A stretch of 19,181 bases of DNA from Oceanococcus sp041619315 (lineage in GTDB: Bacteria; Pseudomonadota; Gammaproteobacteria; Nevskiales; Oceanococcaceae), in NCBI GenBank assembly GCA_041619315.1, contig JBFKEC010000026.1:1-19181 (forward strand). The letters run 5' to 3'. Below, one piece after another: positions 13,959-19,181 of this stretch. The notes beneath the pieces were generated by a model that did not search any database, was not told where the DNA came from, and was given only the letters and a program-made list of their open reading frames with translations. Within the stretch, counting starts at the first letter, position 1, and each line of letters opens with the position of its first letter. A program made the position numbers and the translations under genes.

Positions 13959-15713
13959 TTAGTAATCGGCAACGTAGAGCTTGCGAAACATCAGGTCGGT
14001 GATCTGCATGGTGCCGGCCTGGGTCTGGTCGAAACGCAGCTCCAGGGTTGCGAGATTGGTCAGGTCGATACCGGCAAACAGACTCAGCGGCGCCATCACG
14101 CCGTTGAGCGTGGTTTTTTCCGAACCGCCACCCGAGAAGGTATCGCCGGGCGGATCAAACAAGGCCGTGCCCAGATCCGCGGCATGCACCACCGCCTCAT
14201 GGCCGTCACCGTCTATCAGCACGATGAGGAAATCCTGGCCCGCTTCATTGGCCACATCACCCAGCGAAAGACCGGCACGCAGGCTGAACAGCGCATAGTC
14301 GCTGACATCCAGCCCACCCAGGCTGCTGCGATAGGTAGCCGCTGCCGTCCAGCTCAGATACAACTGCGAAGCGGTCGAGAACGTCGGCTCAGCCACGCCA
14401 CAGCCCTCGCCAGAACGCGCTTCGGGCTGACACAGGCCAAACTCTGCGAAGCCGTCAAAGGTCACCGGCAAGTTCAGTGCATTGCTGCTCAGAGCCAGGT
14501 CGGTCGGCGTGGCGTCGATGAGCAGGCGATCGGATGGTGCCGGGTGCACGCTCAGGTGATAGCGCTCTTCGCAACTCTCTGCCCCTTCATGGCAAGCGCT
14601 GGCCGGCACTTTGGCCAAACCGGTCCAGTAGCCAGCGAATTCACTTTCATGGCCGATGAAGTAACGGAAGAACGAGGCCATGTAGAACACGCCCAGCGCA
14701 CGCTGCTGCTCTTCGCTGTCGCGCTGGTGGGTATCGCTTGAGGTGCCGCAATGACTGTCGCTGCTGCTGCCATGTATGGTCCAGTCGTCCGAAGTCCAGA
14801 TCGTATTGAAGTAGTTGTGGTTGGCGCCCATGGCGACGATCTGAAACTTGGGCCAGGGATCGGCGTCATCGGCATAGCGTGCATTGTCATAGGCATACGC
14901 ACCCATCAGATCCTCAACATCGCCATCGCAATACGGCAGCAGGGTCGCGTAGGCCACGCCCTCGACCGGCTGGGTGTTGTAGTCGGTTGGAGCCAGGGCG
15001 AACACCGCCTCGATCGCATGTGGCTGGTCACGGCTGGCGTTCAACGAGATGGTCTTGCCAACACCTTCGCCACCACGTGAATGGCCCATCAGGCCGATCC
15101 GCGACATATCAAGCATGCCGATCAAATGATCGAAATCCTCGCCACCGCTGACATTGATTTCGGCAAACGCATCAAGGTGCTCAAGTATCAGCGTGGCGCG
15201 GGCATAGGCGCCACTGTCACCGGCCGTGGCGCTGCTGTCGTTGTCATTGATGTCATTGGTGTCTATGGAAATTACCGCATAGCCGTGGCTGGCCAGGTTC
15301 TGGGCCAGATAGTCGTACCCCAGGTAGCTGTTGGCCGGACTCACGATAGGCGACAGATCAGGACACAGGTCATCGCCGACCGGAATCGGCAGTTGGCCAA
15401 TCCCGGTTTCACAGGTCTGATGACGCCCGTGTTGGAACAGAATGACCGGGAACGGGCCTTCGGCCCCGCTGGGATAGACCACGTAACCATGCACATCGGT
15501 CTCATGGCTGGAACCGGTTTGCTCGTCGCTAACCGTGATCCGACCGAAATCGTATTCCTGGCTGGCGGTCTCGTAACTGCCCATTGGCGCCGGATCCGTG
15601 GCAACCGCCGGCACATCAGACTGATCGCCAGCCGATTGCGCGTCATCAGATAGTGAATTGTTGTTGCACGCTAGCAGCAGCGTGGTTGCCAGCATCAGGG
15701 GCCAGGCTTTCAT
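13959..15713 (-). CDS. Secreted lipoprotein alpha/beta-hydrolase (probable esterase/lipase)
   Basis: This 584-residue protein starts at an ATG with GGAG eleven bases upstream. Its leader MKAWPLMLATTLLLAC carries a lipobox ending at Cys16, followed by an Asn/Ser/Asp-rich linker, so it should be a lipoprotein. The hydrolase part shows ILFQHGRH (oxyanion-hole HG at 95-96), the nucleophile elbow GHSRGG (Ser212), a likely acid in LPYCDGD (Asp263 or Asp265) and a likely catalytic His in GANHNYFN (His299). This resembles chlorophyllase/cutinase-type hydrolases. The last 200 residues (about 385-584) form a separate beta-rich domain, perhaps for substrate binding. Several cysteine pairs fit an exported protein. 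It is divergent from the flavin oxidase gene across 173 bp. An ester substrate is likely but its nature is unknown; cleavage of the ester made by the nearby monooxygenase or of an extracellular lipid are options. Confidence 0.85.
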   Translation of the reverse strand: MKAWPLMLATTLLLACNNNSLSDDAQSAGDQSDVPAVATDPAPMGSYETASQEYDFGRITVSDEQTGSSHETDVHGYVVYPSGAEGPFPVILFQHGRHQTCETGIGQLPIPVGDDLCPDLSPIVSPANSYLGYDYLAQNLASHGYAVISIDTNDINDNDSSATAGDSGAYARATLILEHLDAFAEINVSGGEDFDHLIGMLDMSRIGLMGHSRGGEGVGKTISLNASRDQPHAIEAVFALAPTDYNTQPVEGVAYATLLPYCDGDVEDLMGAYAYDNARYADDADPWPKFQIVAMGANHNYFNTIWTSDDWTIHGSSSDSHCGTSSDTHQRDSEEQQRALGVFYMASFFRYFIGHESEFAGYWTGLAKVPASACHEGAESCEERYHLSVHPAPSDRLLIDATPTDLALSSNALNLPVTFDGFAEFGLCQPEARSGEGCGVAEPTFSTASQLYLSWTAAATYRSSLGGLDVSDYALFSLRAGLSLGDVANEAGQDFLIVLIDGDGHEAVVHAADLGTALFDPPGDTFSGGGSEKTTLNGVMAPLSLFAGIDLTNLATLELRFDQTQAGTMQITDLMFRKLYVADY

Positions 15714-15886
15714 CGTTGGGGTTACTCCACAATCATGTCCGGCGGCGCACAGCACACAATCAGCCAGCCGGATTCAAATCAGCTGGGCAAAGCAATGCCC
15801 ATGCCAGCCACCACAGACACGCCCCCATGGCGGTGCACGCCATGCTCTTGCACAATGAGCCGCTGACCCCCAGCGCACTTCAAACC

Positions 15887-17239
15887 ATGAGCAACACGGC
15901 GAAACCTCTGGACGTAATCGTGATCGGCGCAGGGCTTGCCGGCCTCAAAGCCGCGCAGGAACTGACTGCCGCGGGCCAACAGGTCAAGGTTCTAGAAGCC
16001 CGCGATCGTGTCGGTGGCCGCTCAATGGCGGGAGAAATCTGTGGCCAGGTGATCGACCTGGGTGGCCAGTGGGTCGGGCCGGATCAGACGTTGCTGTTGG
16101 CTCAGGCCGAAGCCCTTGGGGTCGCCACCCGGCCGCAATACGACCAGGGTCGCAGCCTGCTCAGCCTTGATGGGCGGCTGCGTGAGTTTGCCTCGGACAT
16201 CCCGCCACTGCCGCCATTGGCCCTGCTCGAACTGGCCTGGCTGGAAAAACGCTGGGGCCGAGAATCGGCCAGCCTGCCCGCCGAAGCGCCGTGGTCGGCG
16301 CCACAGGCGCAGCACTGGGATGCACATTCAGTGGAAAGCTGGATGCGCAGGCATGTACGCACGCGCGGTGCACGCGAATTCCTGCGCGTCATTACCCGCG
16401 CCCTGCTGTGTGCGGAACCCGCCCAGGTGTCCTATCTGTACTTCCTCGAGTACCTGCGTCAGGGCAAGGACCTGAAAACCTTGTCGGGCACGGGCGGCGG
16501 CGCCCAGCAAGACAAGTTCATTGGCGGGGCGTGGCAGATTCCGGCACGCATGGCCGAGCAACTGGGCGATCGCATTGTGCTCAACAGCCCGGTGATCGGC
16601 ATTGATCAGGGTGCCAACTCGGTAGGCGTGCACACCGCGCAAGCGCACTATCAGGCGCGCCGTGTAATTGTTGCCACCCCACCCGCATTGGCGGCCGCCA
16701 TAGACTATGCACAGCCGCTGCCGAGCCGGCGCTGGGGCTTGCTGCAACGCATGCCGATGGGTGCTGTGATCAAGGTGCATATCGCCTACCCGACCCCGTT
16801 CTGGCGTGAGCGTGGGCTGAATGGCGCGGTGGCCGGCAACGACAAGGCCTTCAATGTGGTGTTTGACCAAACCCCCGTGGATGAATCCATCGGACTTTTG
16901 GTCGGTTTTCTGGATGGTGCTCACGCGGTCGAACTCAGCGCCCAGGGTGAGCAGGCGCGGCGCGCCCAGGTGATTGCTGATCTGGTCAGCTATTTCGGCG
17001 CAGCCGCTGCCGAACCCATTAGCTATGTCGACCAGGACTGGACCCAGGAGCCGTGGAGTCTGGGCGGCTATGTTGCACACATGCCGCCCGGCGTCATGAC
17101 CCAATACGGACCCAGTCTGCGTCAGCCTTGCGGGCGCATACATTGGGCTGGCACGGAAACCGCAACGCGCTGGTGTGGCTACCTCGACGGCGCCCTGCAA
17201 TCCGGCATTCGCGTCGCCGATGAGATCATCAAGACCTGA
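15887..17239 (+). CDS. Flavin-containing amine oxidase family protein (FAD-dependent oxidase)
   Basis: This 450-residue protein starts at the ATG at 15887. The FAD-binding Rossmann motif GAGLAG lies at 14-19, with LEARDRVGGRS at 36-46 and GGQWVGP at 59-65. The C-terminal flavin-binding end is GRIHWAGTETATRWCGYLDG, from about 416. These define the monoamine-oxidase/polyamine-oxidase family, which oxidises amines to imines while reducing FAD. The position that carries the covalent flavin Cys in mammalian MAO reads SLGGYVAHMPPG (391-402), so FAD should be non-covalent. The frame stays open upstream, with in-frame ATGs at 15827 and 15842, but the FAD motif sits at the usual distance from 15887; no strong ribosome site decides. 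It is divergent from the hydrolase and converges on the monooxygenase gene with 36 bp between. The true substrate is unknown; relatives also include desaturases and dehydrogenases. Confidence 0.88.
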   Translation: MSNTAKPLDVIVIGAGLAGLKAAQELTAAGQQVKVLEARDRVGGRSMAGEICGQVIDLGGQWVGPDQTLLLAQAEALGVATRPQYDQGRSLLSLDGRLREFASDIPPLPPLALLELAWLEKRWGRESASLPAEAPWSAPQAQHWDAHSVESWMRRHVRTRGAREFLRVITRALLCAEPAQVSYLYFLEYLRQGKDLKTLSGTGGGAQQDKFIGGAWQIPARMAEQLGDRIVLNSPVIGIDQGANSVGVHTAQAHYQARRVIVATPPALAAAIDYAQPLPSRRWGLLQRMPMGAVIKVHIAYPTPFWRERGLNGAVAGNDKAFNVVFDQTPVDESIGLLVGFLDGAHAVELSAQGEQARRAQVIADLVSYFGAAAAEPISYVDQDWTQEPWSLGGYVAHMPPGVMTQYGPSLRQPCGRIHWAGTETATRWCGYLDGALQSGIRVADEIIKT

Positions 17240-17270
17240 CCGGGGCTGCTCAACCCCCGGCCCGGCCGGG
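17240..17270. terminator. Stem-loops between convergent oxidase and monooxygenase genes
   Basis: The 36-bp convergent gap holds CCGGGG-N9-CCCCGG (17240-17260), which begins directly after the oxidase TGA, and the perfect palindrome CCCGGCCGGG (17261-17270). Neither has a T-tract on either strand, so this is a bidirectional block or Rho-dependent region at best, not a classical intrinsic terminator. Confidence 0.45.
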
Positions 17271-17275
17271 CACAA

Positions 17276-18781
17276 TCAGGCCGCGATGGGCTCGACTTGT
17301 GCAGCTTGTGCATTCGCCTGGATTGCAGGCTGGAATTCCATGCAGCCATCGTCGATGGGCTCGTCGAGCAGAACCTTCTTGTCCTTGCCGTAGTGCATCA
17401 GCACCTGCCACGGCGCAGCCCGCCCCTGACGCGGAAGGCTGTCCCGGCCACGCTGCACATAGCCGGACTGCAATGAATCCAGAATGCCTTCATCCAGTGC
17501 AGCAGCGTCGGCATCGGCGCGCGGCACGGCCACGCCAGCACCCTGGGCATCCATGTGTCGCATCAAGCGGCACAGATAGCGCCCGGCAATGTCTGATTTC
17601 AACGTCCACGGTGCGTTGGTGTAGCCAAACACCCACAGGAAGTTGGGCACGTCCTGAATCATCGCACCCTTATAGGTCATTTTCTGATTGAGCTGGGTCG
17701 GTGCGTCATCAATCTTGAGCTGCATGTCGCCCATCATCTGCAGATTCAGTCCGGTTGCACTGATGATGATGTCGGCTTCCAGTTCCTTGCCCGAGGCCAG
17801 GCGAATGCCATTGGCGGTAAAGCGTTCAATCGTGTCGGTTTCCATCGACGCCCGCCCCTCGCGCAACGCGCTGAACAGGTCACCATCGGGCACCGCACAC
17901 AGGCGCTCGTCCCAGGGCATGTAGCGTGGCGTGAAATGGCGCATGTCGAAATCCGGGCCAACCTGCTTGCGCACCTGTCCGATGAGGAACTTGCGCATGC
18001 GCTTGGGCCAGCGCCGGCAGGCCAGATACAGACCACGCTGGACCGCGATATTACGCCCGCGCACGATGCGATAAGCCATCTCGCCGGGCAGTATCCGGCG
18101 CAATGTCATCGCCATCTTGTCGTTGTCCGGCAACGAAAATACGTAGCTGGGTGAACGCTGCAACATGGTCACATGGGCGGCCGTTTTGGCCATCGCCGGA
18201 ACCACCGTCACGGCGGTCGCGCCACTGCCAATCACGACGACTTTTTTGCCCGCATAGTCGAGATTTTCCGGCCAGTGCTGCGGATGAATGATCTGCCCCT
18301 GAAAGTCGGCTTCACCTTCAAAACTGGGACGATAGCCCTGAGCGTAGTTGTAATAACCACTGCAGTTGATCAGGAACTGACAGGTCATGGTGCGAACCTC
18401 ACCGGTCGCGCCATGCTCGGCGCGCAACTGCCAGCACTGCTGCGTGCTGGACCAGTTGGCCTCGGTGATTTCCAGGCCGTATTGAATCTTCTCCGCCAGC
18501 CCGTATTCCTCAGCGGTTTCCTTGATGTAACTGCGGATCGACGGGCCGTCAGCCAGCACCTTGTCGGAATTCCACGGCTTGAAGCGATAGCCAAAACTGG
18601 CCATGTCAGAATCCGAACGAATGCCCGGGTAGCGGAACAAATCCCAGGTCCCGCCCATGCGTTCGCGTCGTTCGATGATCGCCATGGAGCGTTGCGGATG
18701 CTCCTGACGCAAATGCACCGCGGTACCGATACCGGACAAACCGGCACCGATAATAAGTATGTCGAAATGTTGTGGGCTCAT
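17276..18781 (-). CDS. Type I Baeyer-Villiger monooxygenase (EtaA-like flavin monooxygenase)
   Basis: This 501-residue protein starts at an ATG with GAGGAG six bases upstream; in-frame upstream starts exist, but this ribosome site decides. It shows an FAD Rossmann motif GAGLSG at 12-17, GGTWD at 43-47, the Baeyer-Villiger fingerprint FxGxxxHxxxWP as FQGQIIHPQHWP at 160-171, and an NADPH Rossmann motif GSGATA at 185-190. The RYPGIRSDSD segment and the C-terminal region with NFLWVFGYTNAPWTLKSD are typical of the EtaA/MoxY/AlmA-like group. The enzyme would insert one oxygen of O2 next to a carbonyl, turning ketones into esters or lactones, or oxidise sulfur/nitrogen compounds or alkanes in some relatives. 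It is divergent from an AraC-family regulator gene, with regulator-type repeats in the gap, so inducible control is likely. An ester product would suit the hydrolase nearby. Confidence 0.92.
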   Translation of the reverse strand: MSPQHFDILIIGAGLSGIGTAVHLRQEHPQRSMAIIERRERMGGTWDLFRYPGIRSDSDMASFGYRFKPWNSDKVLADGPSIRSYIKETAEEYGLAEKIQYGLEITEANWSSTQQCWQLRAEHGATGEVRTMTCQFLINCSGYYNYAQGYRPSFEGEADFQGQIIHPQHWPENLDYAGKKVVVIGSGATAVTVVPAMAKTAAHVTMLQRSPSYVFSLPDNDKMAMTLRRILPGEMAYRIVRGRNIAVQRGLYLACRRWPKRMRKFLIGQVRKQVGPDFDMRHFTPRYMPWDERLCAVPDGDLFSALREGRASMETDTIERFTANGIRLASGKELEADIIISATGLNLQMMGDMQLKIDDAPTQLNQKMTYKGAMIQDVPNFLWVFGYTNAPWTLKSDIAGRYLCRLMRHMDAQGAGVAVPRADADAAALDEGILDSLQSGYVQRGRDSLPRQGRAAPWQVLMHYGKDKKVLLDEPIDDGCMEFQPAIQANAQAAQVEPIAA

Positions 18782-18849
18782 GGCTGTCTCCTCGTGCCTG
18801 CGCTCTTGTAGCGTGTCCATGCTAGTGCCATGCTGTTCAAAATAATTCG

Positions 18850-18882
18850 CTTTTCGCGACACTTTTTTATCTTTTAGCGACA
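18850..18882 (-). promoter_or_regulatory. Tandem AraC-type half-sites, 21 bp apart, in the divergent promoter region
   Basis: On the - strand TGTCGCTAAAAG (18882-18871) and TGTCGCGAAAAG (18861-18850) are 11 of 12 identical and start exactly 21 bp apart, two helical turns. Each also fits TGTCGC-N8-AA, the half-site form described for the AraC/XylS-family ArgR of Pseudomonas aeruginosa. They lie 69 bp upstream of the monooxygenase ATG in the activating orientation, and 6 bp before the ATG of the AraC-family gene. A TATCTT lying between the repeats on the + strand could be the regulator's own -10, implying autorepression. Binding is inferred, not shown. Confidence 0.75.
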
Positions 18883-18888
18883 ACGCAC

Positions 18889-19181
18889 ATGGGCACACTG
18901 ATCCGTGCCGCCAATTTGGCCGGCATCGAAGAATTGATGGCGCAACTGGGTTGCGACGCCGGCCCGTTGCTGGCCCGCCATCACATCAATCCGCAGCTCA
19001 TCCTCGATCCCGACGCTTACGTACCTTACCGCAGCATGGCCGCAGTCATAGAACAGGCCGCACTGGAAACACACTGCAACGACTTTGGCTTGCGCATGGC
19101 GCAGTGGCAGGGACTGGATATGCTCGGCCCGGTCGCGGTGATCGCACGTGCCGCCAGTGACGTTCTGCATGCCTTCGAGGG
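18889..19181 (+). CDS. AraC family transcriptional regulator, N-terminal part (cut by window edge)
   Basis: The ATG at 18889 opens a frame that runs off the window after 97 codons. The sequence LIRAANLAGIEELMAQLGCD, then LLARHHI, a YVPYRSMAAVIEQAA helix, and DFGLRMAQWQGLDMLGPVA is the standard start of the Arabinose_bd-type ligand domain (PF12625) found in OruR/ArgR-like AraC regulators. The DNA-binding helix-turn-helix pair expected at the C-terminus lies outside the window. No clear ribosome site precedes the ATG, and the leader would be short. It is divergent from the Baeyer-Villiger monooxygenase gene across 107 bp that carry tandem TGTCGC repeats, so it is the likely activator of that gene. 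The inducer is unknown, plausibly the monooxygenase substrate. Confidence 0.88.
   Translation, partial: MGTLIRAANLAGIEELMAQLGCDAGPLLARHHINPQLILDPDAYVPYRSMAAVIEQAALETHCNDFGLRMAQWQGLDMLGPVAVIARAASDVLHAFE

Noticed and set aside
16328..17275. Open frame of 315 codons on the - strand opposite the flavin oxidase
   Set aside because: The + strand protein has clear FAD motifs at both ends. The opposite frame has no recognisable domain.
18874..19170. Open frame of 98 codons on the - strand at the right edge
   Set aside because: The + strand frame from 18889 matches the AraC-family ligand domain. The - strand frame would also overlap the regulatory repeats.
1..19181. tRNA, rRNA, CRISPR arrays, insertion sequences, integrases
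   Set aside because: No cloverleaf, regular spacer repeat, transposase motif or terminal inverted repeat was found by eye on either strand.

Overview
The window looks like a chromosomal stretch of a gammaproteobacterium with fairly high G+C, of the lipid- or hydrocarbon-degrading kind. The evidence is the gene families present (DUF1302/DUF1329 envelope proteins, an MMPL-type RND transporter, a FadD-like ligase, a Baeyer-Villiger monooxygenase and an AraC regulator of the OruR/ArgR type). The exact order or genus cannot be fixed from sequence alone. No RNA genes, insertion sequences, CRISPR arrays or phage genes were seen.

Left edge (1-1468): the C-terminal tail of a probable sulfotransferase on the + strand runs 19 bp into the end of a convergent CatB-like O-acetyltransferase gene. 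A 355-bp gene-free stretch follows, containing the terminator of the next operon.

Core (13.7 kb down to 1.4 kb, all on the - strand): six genes in transcription order are an RND/MMPL transporter, a DUF1329 LolA-like periplasmic protein, a DUF1302 outer-membrane barrel, a YCF48-like beta-propeller, a 947-residue MalT/LAL-type LuxR regulator and a FadD-like acyl-CoA ligase. Gaps are 40, 84, 41, 42 and 90 bp. The first four together look like a trans-envelope machine (inner-membrane pump, periplasmic carrier, accessory propeller, outer-membrane barrel) for a lipid or acyl-ester substrate. The ligase would activate the acid inside the cell, and the LuxR protein is the obvious sensor/activator. 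A 23-bp imperfect dyad (20 of 23 bases identical) lies upstream of both the transporter gene and the ligase gene and is the best candidate operator for that regulator. A hairpin with a U-tract between the DUF1329 and DUF1302 genes may tune their ratio.

Right part (13.9-19.2 kb): a large secreted lipoprotein alpha/beta-hydrolase (- strand) is divergent from a flavin amine oxidase (+). The oxidase converges on a type I Baeyer-Villiger monooxygenase (-), which is divergent from an AraC-family regulator cut by the window edge (+). The 107-bp gap between the last two carries two direct repeats exactly 21 bp apart. Each fits TGTCGC-N8-AA, the half-site form known for the AraC-family regulator ArgR of Pseudomonas aeruginosa.

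Taken together the window suggests uptake or handling of a hydrophobic ester- or ketone-type substrate: oxidation to an ester (monooxygenase), hydrolysis (lipoprotein hydrolase), passage through the envelope (RND/DUF1329/DUF1302/YCF48) and CoA activation (ligase). The substrate is not known and the link between left and right modules is inference.
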